From: Blastomussa wellsi
Lineage: Eukaryota; Cnidaria; Anthozoa; Scleractinia; Plerogyridae
DNA length: 64,000 bases
Assembly: GCA_947652115.1 (NCBI GenBank)
Contig: OX393568.1
Span: 24,280,463 to 24,344,462, forward strand
Direction of reading: 5' to 3'
How positions within the stretch are numbered: position 1 is the first letter of the stretch; each line of letters starts with the position of its first letter. This document shows, piece after piece, positions 10,801 through 22,800 of this stretch. The position numbers and the translations under genes were made by a program. The notes below the pieces were generated by a model. The model had not been told where the DNA came from, did no database searches, and saw nothing but the letters and a program-made list of their open reading frames with translations.

Positions 10801-13800
10801 TTTTAAAGATAAATTTACAAGTTTATGGCAAGTAAACAGCCCCAATATTCAAGATAAATTTCAAATATGTTGTGCCGACATGTATTTGGTAGGATTTGCA
10901 GCAAATTTTGCGGTATTTCGCGGGATTTTGTGGAAATACCTGAATTGCGCGGCTCTGCGCCCGCACGAAATATCAGAAGCCCTGCAAATAAGACCCCCTC
11001 CCCTCACAAATAACCCCCCCTCCAACTAAGTGGAAAGCTCAGTGACCTAAAGGTTAGTGTGCTGGACTCTAGATCGACCGTTCGGGTTTGAGCCCTGGCC
11101 GGGTTAATTAATTTTGTTCCTGGCCAAACAACTTTACTCTCTCCATACAGTACCTCTCCCAACCAAGGAGTATACAAAAAAGGAGATGGGTGAATTGTCG
11201 TGGCAACCTGACAGAATGCTGGGGAGTAGTCTGCTATGGACTAGCATCCCCTCCAGGGGGGAGTAGTACTACTCCAAGCTGCTGCATGCTATAGAAACTG
11301 AGAGTAAAGTGCTGATAGCTATGAGCCAGCTGGACTAAAAGATTTTACCAACTAAGCAGGAGACGAAGGATTGAGTAGGAAAGCATCTTAAAAATAAAGA
11401 TGCTAAAATCGTTATTCTGAGCAGTCAGAACTATCTATAATTGTAAATTATACTGATTGGTAAATATTCTGTTTCATATTCAGGCGTTATTCATGGGGGT
11501 GAGAGTAGTAGAGCACAGCAACATACAGATGAAGGTGCCGAAGGTTGGTAACTAGCTATCAAGTATCCACCTTTTAACAGTACTTCCTGTATGAGGGTAC
11601 AGACAACTGCTGCAAGGTTCAATTTCCATTCAAGAGGAAAACTTCTGTGCACAGGGGTCACTTGTCATGTGGGACTCTTGCTGTTATAAACTTTACCTGG
11701 CTGCAGAATGCAAACTAGGTCTGATAGCCTGGGGCTTGTGGTTTTTTCTGGTGGGCTTAAAACTACTTCTTGCAACACAACACCTCCACTATATATGGAC
11801 AATGCCATGAGGGTACAACAGACAACTGCTGCGAGGTTCTACTGGCTGACTATACAAGCATTGTGCAGCTCTCTTAAGCTTGCGATTCTACTGGCCAGTG
11901 TAGAAGTTTCTGTTGTTGCTTCATGGTAGCTGGAAACAGTGTTTCAGTGTGATGTTTGTTTTCTTCACGGGTACTGAGCCATTCACGAGAGACCATCCGT
12001 AAGCTGACACCATACCTGTGTTTATAAGTTGCTTCTCACAGTAATTAATTTACAAGCCAGGTCCATAAAAAGTTTTGCTTGTTACTAGGTGAAGATTACC
12101 AGGAGCTGACACAGCGAGAAGAGAATGATCTCGAGTACATGATATCCCAAACTGAGAATGCCATCAGCAACATTGAGGCATTTACTGAACAACTCTCCAA
12201 GGACTTGTCAGTTTTGGATGGGGTAATGCTCAGTCAATCTTGGTAACCATGAAAATGGCTCTAAAATCACTATTATGTGAGCACATGTGAGATGATCATG
12301 CTACAAGAGGAGACATCTAAATGTTCCAGCTCATTTTGCATTGAACATTTAATTACGTACAATCTAGCCTAGGCTAGAGTTCCAGACATTCACCTCGATG
12401 GGGAGCAGTGCAAAAATTGCATTATCGTGAGGAACACCTTTTTTCTACTTACCATTCTTCAGACTGCTGTTTACACAGCTGACTGAAAGTCTGGCTCTAG
12501 GTTGAGTTCTCCTCAGTTAAAATTGCCCCCAAACTAGTGAACTTCGTGGAGTTCAATCTTGCAAGTATTAGGTTGTTCACAACACTCTGACTAATTCTCT
12601 GCATTTGATTATTAATGTTGGAAAAGAATTGTGAGCGAACTACTGGAGATGCTAAAGCAGAAGAGAGGCTGTTATTTTGTGTGAAGAGTTGAGCATTATA
12701 TTTTTATTGCATTCTCATCTGAATTTCTCTTACAGGCTAATATACACTCCATTATGGATGCAGAGCCACAAGTGGAATCATTAATGCAACTGTTAAATGA
12801 TGCTTTAAATGAGCTTGATAACTTGGATACAAGGCTCACAGGCTACGATAACCTTCTGAGGGTATGGATCTTTTAACATAGAAAGGTGATCATGATCTAG
12901 CATTTGCTAAGAGTATCTCTGTATCAGGATCATCCCAGCACTTTTGGATTTCAACTGTAAGTTTCCATATCATGAAAGTCTGTATAAGTATTTGGGGAAA
13001 CAAGTTGGGGAACAAGAACCAGTTTTTGCAAATCTTTGTTGAAACACTTGAGGAGGTACTGACCTTGCACATACACCGAAAGTAATTGCAGAGCAAACAC
13101 GTCATGTTGCTTAGCAACTTCAGGGATTAGCAACATGGGCCCAGTCCCGTCCTGAAGGTGGGATTTTGTCATCAACTGGTCCTTCTTCCCCCGACTGAAT
13201 AAGGTAATTATTATTAATAATATTATGTGAAAATAGGAAGTACGAGCTCAAATGGAGCAGATGGAGGACAAAGACAAGCACATGGTGACAGAAAGCAGGA
13301 ACCGTAAGAAGCTGTTGGAGGAAGTGGAAACCTTGGTGGTCAGTTCTGTTAATATTTAAAATGATTTACAGTTTGAGGCCACTCTGATTTGTCTGGTTGA
13401 TTTGCTGCCCGCGACAAATTGGGGAGCACATCAATTGGCGCATGTGAATGATGATGCAGTGCACACAGCAAGTCAAATCGATTCAGAAAAATCTGTGAAC
13501 GCTTTATAGATTTTCTTGTGTCAAGTCCAATTTTAACTAGAACGCATGCTGCCTGCAAACAATTGGTGCAAAACAAATTATAACTGCAGTATTTTCGTTG
13601 AAAACAAACTAACTATCTATTGCAGCTACTACTTTTGTTTATTCCAAGCATTGTATAAAAAAATTTAATACATGAGCAGTAATATTGCACTGTAGATTAT
13701 AAACTGATTCGCTTCCCGATTTATCATGGCCGAGAAAATTGTTGGACCGACTAATCACCGCCTATAAATTAGCCTTTTCAATTTGAAGAAAATATTAAAT

Positions 13801-16800
13801 TTATAGTTTTCTAGAGTGGACACCAAAGAAGTATAAATAAACTAATAATGACAATACAGTATTTCATTCCATAGCACATTCTGGATGTTCCTGAACGCAA
13901 CATTGTGGCCCTTCAGGAGGCTGACCTATCGAAAGGAATGGCACTGAAAGAATGCACTCATGCTGCATTTGCTGTTCTGCATGCTCTACAGGCAGAACTC
14001 AGTCCAGGTAAACAATTATTAATAAGTTTGTAGGGAACTCAGACTTTTTGACAACAAACATTTTCACCTTGATCATTTATTTGTCGATACAAACACACTT
14101 TACACACACTTTATTATTTTTTTCAAATTAAATTTTACAAAAAAGGCATGGCCGTAACTAGCAAAAGCTAATCTAGGCGGGCCATGCCTTGATAGCCGAA
14201 TTACAAAAATATACGAAAACAGAAATTAACTAATAAAGTAAAAGGGGAAAAGACAGTATTGAATAACAACAAGAAAAACTGTTTCATTGCTCTACCCAAT
14301 TTAAAATATTAAAGGCACAGCTACTGTTTAGGTTAGTATAATCTCAGATAAATCTATATTTATTTAGAGTCTTGTGAACCTATCAAATAATTTTTTTTTG
14401 AATAAAATTTGCTTTAGTTTTCTGTTAACACATGTTTGGAAAGATTTCTTAATGCTTGAGGTATTTCATTCCACATTCCACGATCATTCATTTGATGGCA
14501 AAAGTGTGAGTCTCCTCTTGCTGTCAAGACTAACCTAGTCGTAATTATTTAGTTAACTTGGCTTATGATTGAAGCTTTTTTCACAGTTAAAACTCTTGGA
14601 TTGTTGATACTGTGGTTGATTTTGAAGGGTTGACTGAGATGAGAGCCGCCAAGGAACAAAGGGAAAAGTTTTGGCAGCTGAGCAGTGACTTTGCTCAGCG
14701 ACTTAAGTACCATCTTATAGACATCTTTCAACGTCACGTAAGTCTTGCCTTCTTGTTTTTGAATCCATAATGCCAGACTTCTTTCTAAGGGGGGTGGGGA
14801 AATTTTCCAGGCCCGAAAAGTTATCCTGCCCTGTGGCCCTGCCCTGTATTGAAGTAAACCTGACAAAAATCAGAGCGGTGAAAGTTTTCAATGTGGGCAC
14901 TTGTTTTTCATTGCTCAGATTTTTTGCTGGGTTTGCTTCGTTTGCTCCAACTAATTGTCTCCAAGGATGTTCATGCTTGAGTGTGCACTACTGAGTTTGC
15001 GGGAAGTTTGGAGAGCACAAAAGAAGCATACGAGTCTGCAACCAGAAGAGGCTCGTATTTCCCTAACAGAAAGTCTATAAATTGTGATATTTACAAGAGT
15101 TGACACTATTTTCTTTACAGGGAACAGAGACAGAGACAGTGGTGCAGCACTCTAGTGAGCTGTGTATTCCCAAGCATCTGGCATGTCATAATGACCTCCT
15201 TCCATTCTCCGATCTTATGAAGTGGCTTAAAGAAGTCGACCAGACGGTCTTTCTTGAGCTCTGCCTGGTGCTTATTATAATTACGTGTTTTACTCTATGG
15301 CTCGCGTTCACACAAAATTCAAAAGAGTGGCATTAATTAGGCTCAGCACATACTTGTACACATAAAAATGCTGGGACGCACGGATATGTGGCCCGGGGAT
15401 ACTCTCTTTAGCGAACTGTACTGACAGGGGCTTCCAACATCTACATGTACAAACACTATTTGAGCCGTACTATGTATAAATGAAAGTAGTCCCGAAAATT
15501 AATTGGAATATTGTCCCAAATGTTTTGAAGACATTCTCGAAAAAATCCCAAACTTTAAGAAATTTTGACTGCATTATTGTATGTTTCCCCGCAAATTTCC
15601 AGAGTCTCACGATTCCTGGCAAAATCTTCAGATTCCCGGAAGAGTTTTGTTTTTCTCCTGAAACAGGCCTTCTTAGACCTGACGTCCCCTGTTGTACTAA
15701 ATCATGAATTTCAAGTGAAAAAGGAAAAAAAATCAAGAAATGCAATGAAGCGCTCTTACATGAACCTTTCGAAGTGTACTCATAATTACTCAATAAATAC
15801 AAAGGACTCAGCATAGCCGATACTGTTCATGAGGTATTTGTTACCAGGTTTCCTATCTTAGGAGTGAATCCAGCGCTCTCAAAAACCGTCACATGAAAAT
15901 GGTGTGACTAAGGACACTTCGTTGACAGTTCGGAAAAACGAAATACGACCTCCCGTTATAAGGACGCCAATGGATATATAAGCTCAATATTTTGTATACA
16001 AGCCCTTTAAGGGATAAAGAACAAATGTCAAATGAGACCAAAATTTGGTGAATGCGAACCTTGAGATATAAGGCCCTGTACTTTGGGAGATTTGAGATTT
16101 TGATCAGCAAATAACACATCGTTTTCTCAAATATCCCTGAGTAAGTTTAGTAAAGATGAACAAATTTTTGTACTACGTTGTGACGGACCTATGTTAACAC
16201 AAATGTAACCCTTTCAATTTTGATGTAAAATGGCAAGTTCAGCGTAAAAACAATATATGAAAAAGGTGCTTCAGCGTTTTTCCGCCCTGTCCTCTTCGTT
16301 TAAAAAGCGTCAGTGGCCCCAACAAGTTAGCCTGCGTCGCAGACTGCAACGCAGGCTACAACAAGTTTGAAACAAGGGGTCTCGGGACTCTTACAAAATC
16401 TAATGTCTGCTAATTCTGCTTCTGTTGTTAGGCCTACACTCAGTCTCTGAGCGAAGTGTATGAGAAGGAGCTAAAGGACTTTTTTGAGGCTGCAAAACAG
16501 AGTACGCTGACGAAAGGAGTGCGCTGTAAGTGGCGTTTCATGTTTTGTTTAGACTCTGTAGTGCATTTGAATCGCGTCCCTGTAATATTCTCCTGTTCAC
16601 GTTTTGGCTTGCGCGCCAAAAAGCTGTTTTGAAGAAAATTGAAAGAATTCTAAAAATAAAAAAAAAATAAACAAATCTTCTTTTGCTGTCGTTGAAAATG
16701 AATGAGTTGCGTGACATTTCTAACAGATAAGATTTTGATTGTTTGCTGAAACTGACCACGCTTATTCATCATGATCTACAGAGGAAACCCCAAAGCACAA

Positions 16801-19800
16801 CGCAAAACCGCGCAAATGCCTTGTTTTGAGGTGGCAGTTCCACGCTAAATATTTTCCTTCAAAATGCGAGTCAGCTTTCTCTGGTTTATCCGATTCTAAG
16901 CAATATTTTATGGGATTCCTTCAGCTTACAGTGCCTTTAAGATGACGGGGTCTTCTTCTGCTGTCAACCGGGATGACCCGCGAGCGAGCCCCCGTCCAGG
17001 CCACCGTGTTAAGACCGGCTCGCTCAGAAAGGGAAAGGCAGAGCCTGAGAGAAAGGACACTGATTCCATTGGCTCAGACACGAGATCAAGATCGGGGTCC
17101 TTGAGTTCTGTGGACTCTTCTGATCACCTGCAAGAGGGCAGAGGAAAATTCGAAAAGGTTTTCTTAGGGCTTAGTTCGTTAACAGCTTAACGTTGATAAC
17201 GGTAAGCGAATTTGCGAAAGCCGACGTCTGGAAAGCCACCTTTTCCAAATTCACTGAGGCCATTAACTTACAGTACCTTTATCAACTTTCAGTTCTTAAT
17301 CAACTAAGTGTATTACATGTCCGCCAATGCAGCACAACAGTTTCTTTCTAGTTTCAGGAGCCAACTGTCTGTCTGTCTGTTTGTCTGTCTCTGTCTATCT
17401 GTCTGCCCGTCTGTCCGCCTGTCTGGCTGCCTGCCTGCTTGACTGCCCGAGGCTGCCTATGTGTTTGTCTGTCTGTCTATCTCTTTGTTGGTTGGTCTGC
17501 CTGTTTGTCTGTCTGTTTTTGTGTCTGTGTCTCACGACTGTCTGTCTGTTTTTGTGTCTGTGTCTCACGACTGTCTGTCTGTTTGTTTGTTTGTGCGTTC
17601 GTAATCCAGCAAACAGATGCGTTTTTGTCTGAAAAAGCCTACTTTTTATACATTTTACGTAGTTACTGTAATATAATTGTTCTCATCAGGTATTTGATAT
17701 TCTGTTGCTGGAGCTGGAGCCAGTGTGTACGGCTGAACAAGAATTTGTGCAAAAGTTTTTCGATTTTTCTTTGGACGAACCTGAGGTGCGTTCAAATTCT
17801 ACACCGTCTTATTACCGTTACATAGTTACATACATACGTAAGCTTTGTTTTCCGTTCATGCTTTTCCTTTCGATTTTTTTAGCCCACAGACTCACCAAGC
17901 ACGATAAGTATGGACTCGTCTGATGGAGCCATGTCCAGCAAGCCATCACCACCAAAATCAACAGATTACACGTAAGCATTTTGATGCTGACTGTAGATAA
18001 TAGAACGAGTTTCAATATTGTGTGCCATAAAACCAAAACCAAAGTAATAGACCAATTTCGATATATTCATATTCTAGCATGTCACCGAGGCTTGGTGGAA
18101 TAAAACAAAATATTTTGCATCGAGGCTTAGGGATGAATAAATAATTTCTTTTGTTTTATTCCTCCAAGCCTCGGCGCCATGTTTGAATTTTAATATATCG
18201 GAATTGGTCTATTACTTTGGCCAATCACAAAGGACGGAGACAATTAAGTGATTCAATAAAAACTCGAAGTAATTGCACGCAGCCGACACAAAGCGCGGGT
18301 AAACGTGCTCGCGCGAGTCACGATTAGTTTTGGTTTTACTCCTGATTGGTTGAAAAAGTGGCTCTAGTTTTTTAAACCAATCACGAAGCGAAGTATTACA
18401 AAACCAAAGTAAACGCAGAGTTACTTTCGACACGGCAGTGAAAACCGCTCTGTTTGGCTCTTTGAGAGGTGTGATGAAACACTTTTTGAAGCTGGTTATA
18501 GTCTGGGATACGGAGAAGTTATAGAAGTCGGCACATGTATATCGGTCCAGGAAATTTTGTGCGGTGAAAAGTTTGGAATCCTAGCCAATGTGAAAAATTG
18601 TGTACTATTAATCTTTACAAAAACGTCACGCTTCACCGCAGAGTATGCTTCAAGTTTGTTTGTTTTCAACTACTGTGATGTTGTTTTGATTTTAGCGATG
18701 TGAAAGAGAGAACGCCGCTAAATGAAGAAGTCAGGTAACCCACGTTTTATAGTACTGCACAGAATGTCTTTCTTTTTTTATAAGATCGAAAATTTTTTGT
18801 CAGTTTATCTCGGACACTGTCATATGTCATAGATTGTATCTATTCTATTCGATTTTTGCACACGATAAAGGATGTTACCTTTTCAGGGTACAGAGGGTTT
18901 TTTCATGTTACATGTGCAGTGAAACCGCTATAGCATCCGTAGCGAGCGAAAAGAAAAACAAAACGTTCCCGTTTCGTTTCTCCGTTCGTGTGTTCCTCGC
19001 GAACGAAAAATGACACCTCTGGCTTCCAGTATTACCTTAAAGTTGAATAAAACTCGAAACAGTTGCACCCATGGGATATGGTTTAAAAAACAAAGCCTCT
19101 TTGTTTGGCAATGTTTGCCAATCAAAAGAAAAAGATTATTTTGCACATGTATGTCTTCAATTTGGGAACTCTTGCGGTTGAAAGAGTTGAATAAGCTAGG
19201 AAATTAAGATTAATGTGTCATTTAACTGTTACTTCTCCAGAAAACGAAAACAGCGGATCACTAAAAACCGAGAAGATATGAAGTATGTTGAGTACTGCAG
19301 TAAAACACAGCACAGCTGCTAACTAAGTTAAACGTAAACTCAATTTGTTAAATATCGGCTTTCACCTAGATTTGTAAGCATAAAATATAAATTTGATACT
19401 GAGCAATGTTAAATCGAATTTGCAGCCGTTAAAAGCAGTTCGTAAAGCTTAAATGACAAATGTTGATAGTTAAATCTGAAGTTAAATCTGAAATGCACGA
19501 AGTTAAATAAAAAATGCACGCTCTTGCACCTTGCACTATAAGCACGTTATATTAACTACCGGTAATCACGTAAATGTTGGGTTAAATGTTTTATCGAGCT
19601 CTTTCACAGGTCGTCTTCTTGGAAAATAACAAAAGCCGCAGAAAAATGCATTAAAATAGGGATTTTGGCGTCTACCCTTCGGGCGTGTTTTACCTTACTA
19701 GAATCCAGTTCCCACTCAACCGAAAACCTGATGATGAAAAAAAGCAATTGAGGTTCGACTTCGAGTCTGCCGAACTAGCACTCGTAAAGTAACAGCGTTC

Positions 19801-22800
19801 GTTTAATTGTAATTTTCTTACCTCCCAGTTGGCTAATAGCAAAACACTGATTAGACTGTGAAAGAGCCCTGCTTAAAAATTTCACTGCCTTTGTTGCCGA
19901 TGAACTTCTCAGGCTGCTGTTTCTCGTTTTGTAGGAAAGTCATGCAAGGATTGTTCAGCGTGCTGGAGACCGAGTTGCACAGCTACATTCACTTTGCCGA
20001 TCGACTTGATAACTTGTACGTGTACTCTATTTTACTGGGGATACAAATGTTATATTTACATGAGGCGTGCATTAAGATGACTACTACCGCTGACTCTCCC
20101 AAGCTGCTTCGAATGAGTGCCATTTTACACTTTACTGCTCACAATAATATGTATTACATCAGTGATATGGATACGAAGGCATTCTCGGAGACCCTATAGA
20201 AACTATTCGGCGCTCCTTTTGCCGAGTTTGCTTCATTTCAACCCGGCTATCTGCCCCTAGGTATCCGTGGATGATACGGAGGCAGGATATCATGTAAAAT
20301 ACCAATGCATAAATTGAATTAACGTTTTTTGCTTCATTGTGTTGCAGTAACACGATGTATATGCTTGTGAAGATCGGTCATTTTGTGATTACAACCCAAC
20401 TGTCAGGCTCCCCAGTTTCGTATCTCAGCCAGCAGCTTGGAAACTGCCTCATCTCTGTGAAGAGGCTCTTTGACAAGTTTATAGTAAGTTAGCAACGCGT
20501 TCCTCGTCGGCACTGGCAATATCTGCGATGTTGGAACGCAAGCTACGCGCTGGGACATTCACGACAAAGCGACTTCAACCAGTCAAACTTGAATTTGCTT
20601 TGGTTGTCCCCCTGTATATTAAGCTTGCTTTCCAGTAAGGCGGATTTTTACGACGAGTAAAGTCTTTTTTGGTAATGTATAACATTGCCTTCAGATTAAA
20701 GAGAACCTTGAGTTATAGTTCACCAAGGCAGAAAAAAAGCCAAAGAAGTAAGGATAAACTGCGAAGAAACAAGGATGGCATTGAATGAGGATTGTAATAA
20801 ACGAATTTAAAAATTTAGGCTAAACTTAAATTCTAATGTGTTCACTCGCGACAGAGCTCCTCAAAGCAAAAATTCTAGTCCTATGTATAACACGTATTAA
20901 GAATTTCCAGTATGTCTTGAACGTAACATTTTCGTGCATGATTCGACGATTTCACACTACAGCATCTCTCTTTCTCTACTCGCTTTGATGTAGTCATGGT
21001 CATATACTAATTTTAAGACCTAACTTGTTGTTTTGAATACTGGAGGAAAAGCTTTTTTTATTATGATCCTCTTTTCTGTAGTCAAACCTGAAGAAGCAGA
21101 TTGAAGAAATGAAGATCCAGAAGACGAAGAAGTGTGGTATTTTACCTTTTGTGTCCAAGTTCGATGTGAGTTTATATTATATTACATTTCTTCCACGTGA
21201 CCATGCACGTGATCTCACAGGCATGTACTAAAACCAGGAACACCGGCACACCCCGGAACACCAGAAATACCATCAAATGGTTATAAATTTCTAAGAATAT
21301 ATATATATATATAAATAAAATTCTGGTGTTCCGGTGTTCCGTGTTTCGGGGTATTCCGGTGCTCCGGCGTTCCTCCGGTGATGCCGATCTCATACTTTAG
21401 TTGAAGCCGCACGTTCTTTTTAGTGTGTATCTAGTAGCCTCCTATGATCTGTGGCCCTGTCTGTCATTCAATACCAACGAGACATCGTGTAATTTTCTTA
21501 CTTCCCTTTTAGGAATTTGCAGGCATTTCAGAGAGTGTATTCAAGAACTCAGATCGCCGTAACGATCTCGACAAAGCATACCATCATCTTATTCGAGCTC
21601 TCTTTGATAACGTAGAGCGCATGGCTGAAGAACATCAAAAGACACCGCGAGCAGTGGTCATGATGGGTAAGTTTGTTGGATTTTCTTTTAGGAAATAACT
21701 GAGATACTACGCGCGCTCTCATTGGCTGATAAGTGTGTTTAGATGAGAGTATGTAGACACGGTTGTGACGTTTATTTTTCGTGCGTATCTAAACATCTAA
21801 ACACTTGGGGGGTTGGGAGAATTCTCGGATTATGCAACTTGAGACGTAGTCCAATTCTCCCCAGTTTCCAAGCTTCCCAAGAACCCAATACAATGGCTCC
21901 GACCGGGGGCTAGAACCCGGACCTTTCGAGGCAGAGTCCAACGCAATAACTCATGAGGCCACGGGAGGCGTTCTCTTGGCTTTTCTCGCAATCTTGCCTC
22001 GTTGGAGAGCAAAAATTGTGTATAAGTCTGAGTGGGCATTTATTCTTCTTGAAAGTTGTACTGTTAAATGCCAAATGTGTATGGCTAACTCCTGTTTTGT
22101 TGTTTCACACAGAAAACTATCATCATTTGTTCAGTAAGTATGGAAAATAAAATTTTTATTGGGTAAACCAGAGTCCCTCTTTGCCATTCGAAGCGAAGTT
22201 GCATGCCATCTTGGCCGATTTTCAACGTGAAAATGTAGCTCGGAGTCGCGGTTCTGGTAATATTCCGTTACAGTATATAGATAACTTTTTACTGACTGTA
22301 GACCAGTAGGTGATTTTCACTGTCACGCCATCAAAATATAAACTCGAAACCATGCAATTCAAATTCAAATGTTATAAAATATTAATAGGGAAACAACATC
22401 TCGAAGTCTCAGGTCTGTGCCGGTACACCATTCGTGAGTTATTTTCCGAAGCATTTCTCGCAAATTTATAGAGCTCAGTATGGAAACGCCATGTTGGTGC
22501 CCAGCTTGATGGGCGCCAACATGGCGGCCGGAAATCAAAGAAAACATCTGGCACTGACTTTTGTCATAAAAAAGACTGCTCATTCCTCACGATCTAGTGT
22601 ATATGCACATTCACATCTTTCCTGATACTTGAACTGTTTAAACTGCAAAACGTTTGCGAAAAGACCTTTTCTTAGAGCACGACAGCTTTGCCCCGGTGCC
22701 ATCGTGAGGTCACGTACGGCGAAAATCTCGAAAATTCAACATGCTGTATTTCAAACACAAAGGACACTATCTAGCTGAAAACTTGTGAATATGTGTATTT

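Noticed and set aside
15247..16431. A missing microexon between EXOC1 exons 11 and 12
   Set aside because: Extending exon 11 to the donor at 15268 restores the length expected from the human protein, so no extra exon is needed.
17327..17825. Cys/Leu-rich ORFs near 17.4 kb
   Set aside because: They come from the GTCT microsatellite in EXOC1 intron 13.
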